A stretch of 64,000 bases of DNA from Opitutia bacterium (lineage in GTDB: Bacteria; Verrucomicrobiota; Verrucomicrobiia; Opitutales; Opitutaceae): the NCBI GenBank assembly GCA_016187945.1, contig JACPIT010000005.1, forward strand, positions 124,001 to 188,000, written 5' to 3'. Each line of letters begins with the position of its first letter. The stretch's first letter is position 1. The translations under genes and the position numbers were made by a program. The notes beneath the pieces are model-generated. The model did no database searches. It was not told where the DNA came from and saw only the letters and a program-made list of their open reading frames with translations. This document shows positions 7,464 through 16,153 of the stretch, one piece after another.

Positions 7464-10402
7464 TTCACCGGCGCCGCGCGCCAGATCCGCACGAAGCCTT
7501 CCTCCAAATAGCCCGCGAGCACCGAACCGTCGGCGCTCGTGGCCGCGCGGATCATCGTGCCGCTCGCCGGCCCGACCGCGCCGTGCAGCTCGATCTGCTC
7601 GCGCCAATCGCGCGTATCGACCACGTGCACGACGCCCTCGCGCCCGCCCAGAAACAAGCGCGGCGCGCGCGGATGGAACACCACGGCGTGCAGCACACCG
7701 CTGCTGGTTGTGATCGTGTGAACACCGTTGCCCGCGATCTCGCGCACGGTGGCGTCGCCGTCGTTTTGTCCCCAAGCCAGCCAGCGATCGTCCGGCGAAA
7801 AACTCCCGAAGAGCGCCGGCCGCGGCGGTTTCCACTCGCGCACGAGTTCGAGCGTGTCCGCTTTCCACAGTCGCACGCGCAGATCCCGTCCGCCCGTGGC
7901 GATGAGGCTGCCGTCGTTCGAGACGGCCACCCACCAGATGAAAGTGTGGCCGGTTTCGCGCACCACCGGAGCGCCGCCGCCGAGGGAAACGGCCCCGAGC
8001 AGCGCGCCGTAATTGGAAAACGCGACCCGCCCGCCGCGCTGCGACACGGCCGCTTGCGATGCCGGCCACGGCAGCGCGACGCGCGCGCTCACCGGCGCGC
8101 CGCTCGCGGGCGCGCGCTTCTCCAGCGCCCCCCGCGCCGTCAGCAACCATAGCGCGTCGTCCTCGAACCGGAGCGGCTGGACCATCTCCGGAAAGCGCGC
8201 GCGCTCCGCTCCACTCGCGATCTCGACAACGCGCACCGCACCGCCCGGCGCTGTGGCCGCGAGGAATTTTCCGTCGTCCGAAACGCACAACGCCCGGCCG
8301 CCGTTGGGTGGATTCGCGAAACCGTCGAGCGCCGTCGCATCGGCATCGGTCGCCGCGCTCCACACCCGCACGTCGCCGCCGTTGCCCGTCGCCAGCACGT
8401 GTCCGCCCGGAAGCCACGCGATGCTTTGGCTGTCGCTCTCGAGTCCGCGCAACCGCCGCGTCACGGCGCCGGTCGCCGCATCGAGCAACCACACGCTCGA
8501 TGCGCGCCCGCCGACCGCGAGCCGTCCTTCGTGCACCGCCAGCGCGGTGACCGGCCGCATCCCGAGCGACCTCCGCCACAACCGTGTGCCGTCGCTGATG
8601 CGGAACGCCTCCACTTCGTCGGTATCGCCCCAGCCGCAAAACAACCGGTCGCCCGCCAGCGCCAGCGCCGTGGGCCGGTGCGGCGTCTCCCACTCGTGCA
8701 CGAGCGAGAAATCCGCCAGCCGCCAAACGTGCAGGCGCCAGCCGGTCGCCGCGGACCGGCTCGACCGCGTCGCCAGCACGACCGCGCTGCCGTCGACCGA
8801 GAAAGCCGCGCCCATGTAGCCGTCGTCGTCTTTCAGATGTTCGGCCAGCGGGAGTTCGACCGTGGCCTTGCCGAGCGCAAAATCCCAGCAACGCAACGCC
8901 TGGATCACGCCGTTCACGTCGACGACGAACGCCCACGCGCGCTGTTCGTCCGCCCATCCGAGCGGCACATGGATGCCGTCGACGCCATCGCCGTCCGGGC
9001 GGCCGTCCTCGACGTTCCAACGCATCAATCTTCCGCCGCGCCCCGTGCCGCTCAGCCAGTGCCGGTCGGGAGAGAAATCGCCCAAGCCCGTGGCGCCCTC
9101 GATCGTGCGCTCGAGCCGGCCGTCCGCCAGCGACCACACATGCACCTTGAGGCCCATGCTGGCCGCCGCGCGCCGGCCGTCCGGCGACACGCACACGCGC
9201 AACCCGGCCGCCTCGCCGGTTTGCAACACGCGCGCCGGATCGCCCTGCGCCTGGGTTTGCAGCGCCTGCCACTCGAAGCCGCGCAAATCCGGCTCGCCCG
9301 CCGCCGGCGCGCACTCCGACAAGAATCGCCGCGCGCGACCGAAGTCGTCGCGCTCCAGCGCCTGCTGCGCCTGCGTGAGCCGCGCCGCGTAGACGCTGCG
9401 CCGCGCGAGCGCGTCGCGCTCGGCCTCGGCCGCGGCGCGCAGCCGCATTTCGCTGTTCGCCCGCTGCCGCTCGACCCACATGCCGGCTCCCGCGACGGCC
9501 GCGACGATCGCCAGCACCGCCGCGATCCGAAGCGCGCGGCTGACCCGCAACTCGGCGCGGCGCAAGCGGCGGACGGATTTGCCGGCTTGGAGCAGCAGCA
9601 GCTCGTCGAGCAGCGTGCTCGCGTCCGCGAACCGCCGGCGCGCGTCGCCTTCGCAGGCGCGCAGCAGCACTTCGTTCAACTCCATGAATTCGCGCCGGTC
9701 CGGCCACTCGGCGAAATCCGGCGGCAACCGCGGGAACTCCGTGCGATCGACGCCCGTGGCGAGTTCGTAGAGCAATTTGCCGAGACTGAACACGTCCGCC
9801 GGCGGCGCGCCCGGACCTTCCGGCGGCACGAAGCCCTCGGTGCCGACGAACGTCATGTCCGGCGCGCTCGCAGCGGTGACGAGGCCGACGTCGGCGAGTT
9901 TCGGCACGCCGCCGACGAAGATCACGTTCGACTGCTTCACGTCGCGATGCACCAACCCGGCCGCGTGCAGGCTCGCCAGCGCGCGGGCGAGCGCCACGCC
10001 GAGCGCCACGACTTCGGCGACGGGCAGCCGTCCGCGGCTCCGTTGCACTTCGCGCAGCGTCAGCGGCCGGTAGGTCTCGGGGTCGAACGCGCGGCCGTGC
10101 TCCGCGTCGTCGGCCAGCTCCATCACGTAGTAGAACATCCCCGCGGTGTCGTCGCGGCCGGCGTGGAGCAGCGCGAGCTGCGACGGCTCGCGCAGCGACA
10201 CCGCGGCGAACCGCGTGATGCCCTCGAATTCGCGCGCGAACGGCCGCGGGTTGGGGAACCGGTCGCGCCAGACGATCTTCACCGCGCGGAACGCGCCCGT
10301 GATGCCCCGCGCCAGCCAGACGTCGCCATAGCTGCCGCCGCCGATGAGCCGGATCAGCTCGTAATCGGGAATGCGCGGCGCAGGCGAGGAGGTGACTGAC
10401 AT
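7460..10402 (-). CDS. Membrane Ser/Thr protein kinase with WD40-type C-terminal propeller
   Basis: About 980 residues from ATG 10402. The N-terminal kinase domain (residues 14-290) shows the Gly-rich loop GGGSYGDVW, Lys42 (VKIVW), the catalytic loop HRDVKQSN (152-159) and PPEG in the activation segment. The usual DFG is DVG at 171-173; the metal-binding Asp is kept. A transmembrane helix (RIAAVLAIVAAVAGAGMWV, about 310-330) and a short coiled segment precede a long beta-propeller region of repeated SxDG/VWS-type blades. The protein probably senses on the outside and signals in the cytoplasm. It lies downstream of an ECF sigma factor on the same strand, an arrangement known as kinase-associated ECF groups. 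Targets are unknown. Confidence 0.88.
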   Translation of the reverse strand: MSVTSSPAPRIPDYELIRLIGGGSYGDVWLARGITGAFRAVKIVWRDRFPNPRPFAREFEGITRFAAVSLREPSQLALLHAGRDDTAGMFYYVMELADDAEHGRAFDPETYRPLTLREVQRSRGRLPVAEVVALGVALARALASLHAAGLVHRDVKQSNVIFVGGVPKLADVGLVTAASAPDMTFVGTEGFVPPEGPGAPPADVFSLGKLLYELATGVDRTEFPRLPPDFAEWPDRREFMELNEVLLRACEGDARRRFADASTLLDELLLLQAGKSVRRLRRAELRVSRALRIAAVLAIVAAVAGAGMWVERQRANSEMRLRAAAEAERDALARRSVYAARLTQAQQALERDDFGRARRFLSECAPAAGEPDLRGFEWQALQTQAQGDPARVLQTGEAAGLRVCVSPDGRRAAASMGLKVHVWSLADGRLERTIEGATGLGDFSPDRHWLSGTGRGGRLMRWNVEDGRPDGDGVDGIHVPLGWADEQRAWAFVVDVNGVIQALRCWDFALGKATVELPLAEHLKDDDGYMGAAFSVDGSAVVLATRSSRSAATGWRLHVWRLADFSLVHEWETPHRPTALALAGDRLFCGWGDTDEVEAFRISDGTRLWRRSLGMRPVTALAVHEGRLAVGGRASSVWLLDAATGAVTRRLRGLESDSQSIAWLPGGHVLATGNGGDVRVWSAATDADATALDGFANPPNGGRALCVSDDGKFLAATAPGGAVRVVEIASGAERARFPEMVQPLRFEDDALWLLTARGALEKRAPASGAPVSARVALPWPASQAAVSQRGGRVAFSNYGALLGAVSLGGGAPVVRETGHTFIWWVAVSNDGSLIATGGRDLRVRLWKADTLELVREWKPPRPALFGSFSPDDRWLAWGQNDGDATVREIAGNGVHTITTSSGVLHAVVFHPRAPRLFLGGREGVVHVVDTRDWREQIELHGAVGPASGTMIRAATSADGSVLAGYLEEGFVRIWRAAPVN

Positions 10403-10490
10403 GACCGCCGCGTTTGTGCCGCAGCGCGCCGCGCGAGTCGATAGCGGGGTGCGTCGCACGGCGGCAATTCGTCGCGCGGCCGCGAGGCCT

Positions 10491-10510
10491 GATCCAGATA
10501 TTTCACACCC
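10491..10510 (-). repeat. Short dispersed motif GTGTGAAATATCTGGATC
   Basis: Read on the minus strand, this matches motifs at 33227-33243, 33335-33357 and 56261-56280, all close to consensus GTGaAATATCCGGaTTAG. Every copy is intergenic and next to a hairpin repeat. Function unknown. Confidence 0.45.
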
Positions 10511-10526
10511 GGTTCGCGTTCCCGTG

Positions 10527-10589
10527 GGCAGGGCGGCGAGTCCCTTCGCCGCCGCAGATCCGCGGCGCGGAGCGGAGTCGGCGCCCTAC
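10527..10589. repeat. REP-like repeat (GAGTCCCTTCGCCGC family)
   Basis: Left arm GGCAGGGCGGCGAGTCCCTT continues into a palindromic CGCCGC; the right side ends GGCGCCCTAC. A second copy with the same GAGTCCCTTCGCCGC core is at 53329-53394, also beside an ECF/kinase gene pair. Together with the following stem-loop it fills the 329-base gap between the kinase and the sigma factor. Confidence 0.6.
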
Positions 10590-10617
10590 CTCGAACCTTG
10601 TCGGGCTAAAAAAGATA

Positions 10618-10673
10618 GCGCGGTGCTTCGGCCGGCACTGGACAAATTTCAGCGCCCAGTCGAAGCACCGCGC
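10618..10673. repeat. Inverted repeat / stem-loop between sigma factor and kinase genes
   Basis: A 13-base perfect stem (GCGCGGTGCTTCG at 10618-10630 with CGAAGCACCGCGC at 10661-10673) encloses a second short stem (ACTGG/CCAGT). In the minus-strand transcript it falls after the sigma-factor gene and before the kinase gene, so it may attenuate or process the message. No U-run follows, so it is not a classical terminator. Confidence 0.6.
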
Positions 10674-10731
10674 GGATTTCGCCTTGTAGCTCTAGGGCGA
10701 AAAAATTGCGCGGCACCGCCGCCGCGGTGGC

Positions 10732-11373
10732 TCAGGCCAGCCGCACCCGGATGAGTTCGACCTCCGCCTTGAGGAGTTTCGTGAGGCGGTGGCTGATGAG
10801 GTAGACGGAAGCGGCGTTCACGCCGAGTTCGCGCGCGACCTTCAGCACCGGCCAATCCTGGCGGCGGTAGAGATCGAAAATCTGGAAATGCTTCGCGGGC
10901 ACGCGGCGCGCGAGCCGCGCCAGCGCGGCTTCGAGCACTTGGTGCTGCCACTCCTCGTCCCACGCGGCGTTCACATCCACGTCGTCGGGCAACCGCTCGA
11001 CGGTCGCCGTGCGGTCGTCCTCCGACGGGGGCGCGGCGTAGCGCTCGTGCGGGCGGCGCGCGCGGAATTTGTCGTTGATGCGCCAGCGCGTGAGGTTGAG
11101 CAGCCAGCCGCGAAACGAGCCGCGGGCCGGATCGGCCTCGAACTCGTGCACCGTCTGCGCCACGCGCTTGAAGACGTCCTGCGTCACGTCCTCCGCGTCG
11201 GCGTGGCCCAATCCGGAGCGGAGCGCGCAGCCGTAGACGAACTGGTAGTAGAGCCGGTAGAATTCCGTCCAGCTCGCTTCGTCGTTCCAGTCGCGCAGGC
11301 GAAACAGCAACGTCGGCCGCGTGCGGAGGGTCGACGGAGGCGGGATGTCGGAGGCCATGGCAGGGAGAGTCAT
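10732..11373 (-). CDS. ECF RNA polymerase sigma factor (kinase-associated type)
   Basis: 213 residues from ATG 11373 (ATG 11358 also possible). Region 2 is DWNDEASWTEFYRLYYQFVY through DAEDVTQDVFKRVAQ. Region 4 contains FDLYRRQDWPVLKVARELGV followed by NAASVYLISHRLTKLLK, a helix-turn-helix for the -35 element. The linker between them carries an acidic segment (DDVDVNAAWDEEW). The family redirects RNA polymerase to a small regulon. Genes of this subtype usually sit beside Ser/Thr kinases, as here, and activity is thought to be set by phosphorylation rather than an anti-sigma factor. The caspase-like gene is divergent with a 99-base gap, so the promoter region is shared. Confidence 0.9.
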   Translation of the reverse strand: MTLPAMASDIPPPSTLRTRPTLLFRLRDWNDEASWTEFYRLYYQFVYGCALRSGLGHADAEDVTQDVFKRVAQTVHEFEADPARGSFRGWLLNLTRWRINDKFRARRPHERYAAPPSEDDRTATVERLPDDVDVNAAWDEEWQHQVLEAALARLARRVPAKHFQIFDLYRRQDWPVLKVARELGVNAASVYLISHRLTKLLKAEVELIRVRLA

Positions 11374-11472
11374 AATCAAACAACGCGACGGCGCACCCCA
11401 ATCTTTCGCAAAAAAAGAAATTGGCCGATTTTCTTGAAATAAACCGGCGCGGTCGCGCGTTAAGGTAGGAGC

Positions 11473-12378
11473 ATGCCCAAGTGCTCGCCGAATTCGCTTC
11501 TGTTGCTGCCGCCGCGTGCGACGGCTCGGGGCCCGCGTTTTCAAAAACGCGCGCTGCTCGTCGGCGTGGCCCAGTATCCGGTGGTGCCGATGGTGCCTCC
11601 GCTCCCGCCGCTGCCCGGCGCGGATCGCAACCCGTGGCTGCTCGCGCCGGAACTCGCGCGCCGCGGCTTCGCATGCGAACTCCTGCTGAACGAGCACGCC
11701 ACGCGTGACGAGATCCGCCGCGCGATCCGCACGCTAGTGATGCAGGCGCGCGCGGGCGACGTGTGCGTGCTGGCCTTCAGCGGGCACGGCTTCTCGCTCG
11801 TCGGCGCCGGCGAGGCCGAGAGCGGCGATTTCCTTTATCCCTACGACGCGCAAACCGCCGGCCCCATCCGCAGCGACGAGCTTCTCCGTTGGTTGCTGCC
11901 GAACGAAAGTCGCGTCTCGCTCTACTGCGTGCTCGACGCCTGCCACGCCGGCGCGATCGCCAGCCGCCCGCTGACGCGCCTGCTGCGCTGGTCGCGCTCC
12001 TGGCGCGGCCACCGGGCCGAGCCGGACGCCGACACCGTGCTGCCCGACAACACGCTGAATCACGTCGTGCTCAGCGCGTGCCGCGACGACGAGCGCGCAG
12101 ACTACTCTTCGCGCACCGCCGGCACTTTCACGCAGGCCTTGGTCAATGTCCTCGCCGGGCAACGCGAGGCCGCGACGCGCGACGTCATGCTCGCCACCGC
12201 CGCCGAGTGCGCACGCCGCCTCGGCACCAGCCAGCACCCGCTGTTGCGCGGGCCGCGCTCGGCGCTGGACGCGGAAATTTTCACCTCGTTCCGCCGGCCC
12301 GTGGCGCCGGTGCCGGCCGTGTTCGCCGCGCATCGCCGACTCGTCGGCCGCGAACCGTCGGAGGCATTTCAGACTTAG
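11473..12378 (+). CDS. Caspase-family (C14) protease, bacterial metacaspase-like
   Basis: 301 residues. The p20-like fold starts at KRALLVGVAQYP. The catalytic His is in AFSGHGFSL (His105) and the catalytic Cys in VLDACHAGAI (Cys157); spacing is normal for bacterial caspase homologues. HVVLSACRDDERADYSSRTA follows and matches the conserved post-catalytic segment with GTFTQAL. No signal peptide or transmembrane helix is evident, so it is probably cytoplasmic. Specificity is expected for Arg/Lys or Asp but cannot be assigned. It is divergent from the ECF sigma/kinase genes. A link in regulated proteolysis or cell-death-type stress response is inference. Confidence 0.88.
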   Translation: MPKCSPNSLLLLPPRATARGPRFQKRALLVGVAQYPVVPMVPPLPPLPGADRNPWLLAPELARRGFACELLLNEHATRDEIRRAIRTLVMQARAGDVCVLAFSGHGFSLVGAGEAESGDFLYPYDAQTAGPIRSDELLRWLLPNESRVSLYCVLDACHAGAIASRPLTRLLRWSRSWRGHRAEPDADTVLPDNTLNHVVLSACRDDERADYSSRTAGTFTQALVNVLAGQREAATRDVMLATAAECARRLGTSQHPLLRGPRSALDAEIFTSFRRPVAPVPAVFAAHRRLVGREPSEAFQT

Positions 12379-12432
12379 ACTGCAGGGCCGGCCTCTCGCC
12401 TAGTGGCCCAACGCGAGGACCGGCCCTGCAGT
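12379..12432. repeat. Inverted repeat CTGCAGGGCCGG, 54 bp
   Basis: Arms at 12379-12399 and 12413-12432 (ACTGCAGGGCCGG...CTCGC against GCGAGGACCGGCCCTGCAGT) form a near-perfect 20-base stem with a 13-base loop, directly after the caspase stop codon. It may help end transcription. It resembles the other hairpin families but lacks the GTAG head. Confidence 0.65.
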
Positions 12433-12470
12433 TTCACCCCGCTTTCTCGGTAACTGGTGTTGTGCTGACT

Positions 12471-12512
12471 AAAAAAGGTGGGAGGGGCGCAGGGGTTAGG
12501 CGTCCCTCCCAC
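12471..12512 (-). terminator. Possible minus-strand terminator
   Basis: Stem GTGGGAGGGGCGC (12478-12490) pairs with GCGTCCCTCCCAC (12500-12512) with one mismatch, and on the minus strand it is followed by six T (12476-12471). It lies about 500 bases beyond the FG-GAP gene, the nearest minus-strand gene, so the assignment is weak. The surrounding region 12513-13016 holds no gene: it contains 9-base periodic ATTCGCGNN arrays (12539-12563 inverted, 12815-12844) flanking a MITE-like element. Confidence 0.35.
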
Positions 12513-12635
12513 TCTGCCGAACTCATGCAGAAGACCTCCCGCGAATCGCGCGAATGGTCGCGAACTCAGAGGGAGAACATTTCCTCTCTCCGGTTCGATC
12601 GCCCGCACCGACCGATCCGGAGATCGACGGTTTTC

Positions 12636-12814
12636 ATCCTAAATTCCGCAGAAGACTAACCACTGATGAACACTCATGCACACTGATGAGTAAGAAGGCC
12701 GAGAAGCGCGGCGTGAGGTGGCTCACCTGCCCGGTGGGCGATCACGGCGAAGCAAGTCCGCTTCGATGAGTGCTCATCGGTGAAAATTAGTGGTTCGACT
12801 GCGCTTTCTAGGTT
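12636..12814. mobile_element. MITE-like element A, copy 1 (179 bp)
   Basis: Nearly identical to 41129-41300, apart from a few substitutions and a short indel. The ends are imperfect inverted repeats about 30 bases long: left ATCCTAAATTCCGCAG then AACCACTGAT, right end reversed AACCTAGAAAGCGCAG then AACCACTAAT. The inner CACTCATGCACACTGATGA forms a further palindrome with ATGAGTGCTCATCGGTGA. It encodes no transposase; an internal ATG gives only a short frame. Probably a non-autonomous element mobilised in trans. Confidence 0.7.
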
Positions 12815-13016
12815 CATTCGCGCGAATTCGCGCCATTCGCGGGCGATTGCCTGAGTCCCGCTCCGCCGCGGAAGCGAAAGAGACACGCCAATCTCCGCGG
12901 CCAAATTTCTTCGCGCACCGCCGTCGCCGGCGGCTGGGAGTGCGCAGAGCCGCGCGCTGACACCGGCGGCCTCACGGGCGCGGCGACCTCAAACGCGCGC
13001 GACTCGCACGCACCGC

Positions 13017-14981
13017 TCACGGACTCACCGTCACGCGCAGCGGCGCGGCGGCGCGGCCTTTGTCGTCGCGGGCGTTGATGCGGAATTCATACGTCCGACC
13101 GCGCGGCAATGTGACCTCGATCGACCACTGGTGCTCGTTGTCGCGGTGGACGAACGCCGGGATTTCCTGGATCGGCTGGTCGGCGGAATCGTAGCGGCAA
13201 ATCGCGTCGAGCGACTCGATCACGCCGTCGCTGAGCGCGGCGACCTCGATGACGATGCGGTAGCGCCACTGGCCGTAGGGCTCGGCGCGGCTCGCGAGAT
13301 GGCGCAGCACGGGCGCGCCCTCGGGGACGTCCGAACGCGGGCCATCCACTTTCGTGACCGTGGTGCTCGCCTGCGCGGGCGCGCGCTGTTGCAGCGGCGC
13401 GGGCACGTGCACGCCATCGGGGCGCGCGGGCGTGGCGTTGTAGACGAGATTGTAGCCGGTCGCAAACGCCGGTGTGTAGCCGAGCAGGTCGATCGCGCTG
13501 TCGTTGTCGAAATCGCCGGCGAGGAACACGCGCTGCTCCGGGAAATCGTTACCGCTGGCGAGGCGCGGCCAGACGGGATTGCGGCTGAAGCGCCGGTAAT
13601 CCGCCCCGAGGTAGACGCGCAGGCCGTTGCGGCCCGCGACGCCGATGTCGAGGCGTCCGTCGCGATTGAAATCCGTCGCGATGATCGACGCCGTGCCGAG
13701 TCCGAGGCCGAACTCGCTCGAGACGAGTTCCCACGGATCTTCCCAGCCGGCGCGGCCCGAGGCGCCGAAAACCACGCGGATGTGTTCGCCGTGCTCGACG
13801 TCGCTGTCGGTCAGGATCAGGTCGTCGCGTCCGTCGCGATCGAGATCGGCCACGCAAAGGTCGCGCGCGAAATCGTCGCGCCCGCCGATGGGCCAGAGGA
13901 ACGGCTTGGTGACGCCGCGCTGGTTGAAATACATCCACGCACCGGTGCAACGGCCCTTGTCCTCGGTCGTCACGGCGATGTCGGCGAAACCGTCGCCGTC
14001 GAAATCGCCCGCGGCCAGCCGCGTGATGCGGTCGAATCGCACCGCGTAAGGTTCGCCCACGGGCGTGACGCCGCTTTGCGCGACCTGGAGCAGACGGAAA
14101 TCGTTATAGCCCTCGATCACCGCCACGCCCCAGCCGAGCGCGCCGGTGAAGAAACGGCCGGTGGCCGCACCGCGAATCGGCTCGGTCGAGCGGTAGGGCT
14201 TCAACGTCGGCACGAACAATCCGTCCGCCGAACCGAAGAAAACCTGGAGGATCGGGCCGGCGGCGACCACGAGATCGGTTTCGCCATCGTGATTCAGATC
14301 GGCGGCGAGGAGCGTTTCGGGCGGGAAGCCGTCGAGGCTCGCGAGATCGAGCACGCCTATGGTCTTGAAGCCCTGCGCCTCGTCGCGCGCGTAGAGCACG
14401 ATGCCCGACTCGATCGCTGCGAACCCGCGGATGCGATTCTTCGAGTGCAACAACGCCGCGCGCAGCGGCGGATGCGCCGTCGCGATGCCCGCCGTCGGCC
14501 CGAAGGCGAATTGCGGCACGGCGAGCGTCGCGGTGTTGAAACGCACCGGCGCCTTCGGGTCGGTGCGCGGGAGTTGCTCGAGCCAGGTTTCGGCGACGAC
14601 CGCGTCGCGCGCGGCGCGGGGCAATTCGAGCGAGAGCGGCAACGGCTCCGGCACGGGCGTGGCGGCGGCCTCGGCGACGGTTTGCGGTTCAGCTTTCTCC
14701 GGCTCGGGCGGCGGCGGCGCCGAGAGCGGACGCGCGCTGCGGATGCGATCGTTTTCCACCCACTCGTCGAACGCCTCGTCCGCACCCTCGTAGGCCACGA
14801 ACACCCGCGACGGCTCCGCGCGCAACACGATCGCGCGGTGGCCGGCGCCGGCCTTGTCGACGATCACGCGCGCGCCGGCCTGCCAGCCTTGCGGCGCCGG
14901 CGCCGCGCGGCCGAGCGTCGCGCCGAGCAATGCCGCCAAACCGAAAACGATCAGACGCCGGAGGAAAAAACGCGGGAACAT
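13017..14981 (-). CDS. Secreted FG-GAP/VCBS repeat protein with Tudor-like N-terminal domain
   Basis: 654 residues from ATG 14981 (MFPRFFLRRLIVFGLAALLG signal peptide, cleavage near GRA-AP). After it comes a small barrel-like segment, QGWQAGARVIVDKAGAG to EGADEAFDEWVENDRI, resembling Tudor-knot/agenet domains. From about residue 190 there are five or more calcium-loop repeats of a seven-bladed integrin-type propeller (DLNHDGETDL, DFDGDGFADI, DLDRDGRDDL, DFNRDGRLDI, DFDNDSAIDL). The C-terminal 90 residues are a beta-sandwich. Probably periplasmic or cell-surface and carbohydrate- or protein-binding; the substrate is unknown. It lies alone between repeat-rich gaps, with its own promoter likely near 15000-15080. 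Confidence 0.82.
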   Translation of the reverse strand: MFPRFFLRRLIVFGLAALLGATLGRAAPAPQGWQAGARVIVDKAGAGHRAIVLRAEPSRVFVAYEGADEAFDEWVENDRIRSARPLSAPPPPEPEKAEPQTVAEAAATPVPEPLPLSLELPRAARDAVVAETWLEQLPRTDPKAPVRFNTATLAVPQFAFGPTAGIATAHPPLRAALLHSKNRIRGFAAIESGIVLYARDEAQGFKTIGVLDLASLDGFPPETLLAADLNHDGETDLVVAAGPILQVFFGSADGLFVPTLKPYRSTEPIRGAATGRFFTGALGWGVAVIEGYNDFRLLQVAQSGVTPVGEPYAVRFDRITRLAAGDFDGDGFADIAVTTEDKGRCTGAWMYFNQRGVTKPFLWPIGGRDDFARDLCVADLDRDGRDDLILTDSDVEHGEHIRVVFGASGRAGWEDPWELVSSEFGLGLGTASIIATDFNRDGRLDIGVAGRNGLRVYLGADYRRFSRNPVWPRLASGNDFPEQRVFLAGDFDNDSAIDLLGYTPAFATGYNLVYNATPARPDGVHVPAPLQQRAPAQASTTVTKVDGPRSDVPEGAPVLRHLASRAEPYGQWRYRIVIEVAALSDGVIESLDAICRYDSADQPIQEIPAFVHRDNEHQWSIEVTLPRGRTYEFRINARDDKGRAAAPLRVTVSP

Positions 14982-15081
14982 CCCGCGCACTGTGCGGAGC
15001 CGCCCGCCGCGGCGCGACGAAAAAATAGGGGGAACACCCTGCAACGCCGCCCAGTGCAGCGGCCGGAATCATGCCGCGTGA

Positions 15082-15176
15082 GGCAGGGCCGGCTTCAGCC
15101 GGCCCCGCTTCGCTCCCCCGCCCGCGAATGCTGCACGCGACGATCGTCGTGCTGGCCCGGCGTCAAGCCGGTCCAC
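15082..15176. repeat. REP-like hairpin pair (GGCCGGCTTCAGCC family), 95 bp
   Basis: Left hairpin GGCAGGGCCGGCTTCAGCC with GGCCCC; right hairpin GGCCCGGCGTCAAGCCGGTCC is inverted relative to it. Between them lies a third small palindrome, GCACGCGACGATCGTCGTGC. It fills most of the gap between the MBL hydrolase and the FG-GAP gene. Confidence 0.6.
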
Positions 15177-15178
15177 CT

Positions 15179-16153
15179 TCACGCCCCCGTCAACTCGTCG
15201 TAGACGACGCCGAGGTTGATCGGCAGGCGGCTGTTTTGCGCGGCGTGATAATCGGGGAACGCGTCGAGGTTTTGCCGCGTGACGATCTCGGCCTTCGACT
15301 TGCCGGCTTTGATCTCGGCGGCCACGTGCGCGACGAGCGCGTCGAGGAACGTCGCCATCGCCAGCACGTCGTCCTTCGAGCCGGTGACGCCGAACTTCGG
15401 ACTGCCGTGCCCGAAAATGTAGATCGCATCCGCCGGGTAAGCTGCCGCGAGCTTCGGCAGCGCGTCGCGCCAATGCTGCACCTTGCAGCCGCCAGCCTTG
15501 TCGGTGACGGGATAGAGGCGATTGAAGACGAGGTCGCCGACGTGGACGACGTTGGCCTTTTCGAAATGCACGGCGATGTCGCCGCCGGTGTGTGACGGCC
15601 CGAAGAAGCGCGCGCTCACGACCTCGTCGCCGGCGTCCATGCGCCACGTGTCGGCGAACAGCGTGTCGGGCAACGTCGGATCGCCCATCTGCGGGCTGCG
15701 CGCCGCGGCGGCTTTTTGGAGCGCCGGCACGGCTTCGTGCGCGACGATTTTTTTCGCGACCGGCCGTAGCGTGGCGTTGCCGCCCGTGTGGTCCCAGTGG
15801 TGATGCGTGTCGATCACGGCGTCGAGCGAGCGACCGCCGCGGCCGGGCAGACCTTCGAGGAATTTCGCCGCCGTTTCCGCGAACTGCGTGTCGACCGCGA
15901 TGAGCGCGTCGCGATTCGACAACCAGCCGATCGTGCCGCCGCGACCGGTGAAAACGCCCACGCCGCGCCGCAGCTCGCGGAACTCGACCTTCACCGGCGG
16001 CGGAGCCGTCGGGGTCGGCGCCGCCCCAGGCGCGGGCGGCGGTGTCGCAGAAACCGGGGGCGTCGTGGCGGTCTGGCCGAACAGCGTGCCTCTCGCGAGC
16101 AAGCTCAGCGAGACGGCCGCGGAAGTCGTGGCGAGGAATTCGCGGCGATTCAT
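15179..16153 (-). CDS. Metallo-beta-lactamase-fold hydrolase with Tat-like signal
   Basis: 324 residues from ATG 16153. The N-terminus MNRREFLATTSAAVSLSLLA fits a twin-arginine signal, followed by a Pro/Ala/Thr-rich linker. The zinc site is THHHWDHTGG (116-125, HxHxDH), with a later His in GPSHTGGD, an Asp in VVHVGDLV and a final His in IFGHGSPK. The family is close to SoxH/quinoprotein-relay-type MBL proteins, which hydrolyse unknown substrates in the periplasm. The ATG overlaps the methyltransferase stop (ATGA at 16150-16153). This would make it the last gene of the restriction-modification operon, although function gives no reason for that. Confidence 0.85.
   Translation of the reverse strand: MNRREFLATTSAAVSLSLLARGTLFGQTATTPPVSATPPPAPGAAPTPTAPPPVKVEFRELRRGVGVFTGRGGTIGWLSNRDALIAVDTQFAETAAKFLEGLPGRGGRSLDAVIDTHHHWDHTGGNATLRPVAKKIVAHEAVPALQKAAAARSPQMGDPTLPDTLFADTWRMDAGDEVVSARFFGPSHTGGDIAVHFEKANVVHVGDLVFNRLYPVTDKAGGCKVQHWRDALPKLAAAYPADAIYIFGHGSPKFGVTGSKDDVLAMATFLDALVAHVAAEIKAGKSKAEIVTRQNLDAFPDYHAAQNSRLPINLGVVYDELTGA

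Noticed and set aside
6822-9707. Second long minus-strand frame overlapping the kinase in a shifted phase
   Set aside because: The kinase frame (7460-10402) has all kinase and propeller motifs; the other is an out-of-phase shadow.
12554-12769. Small frame crossing MITE copy A1
   Set aside because: Lies within a non-coding mobile element; the corresponding frame in copy A2 differs in length and phase.
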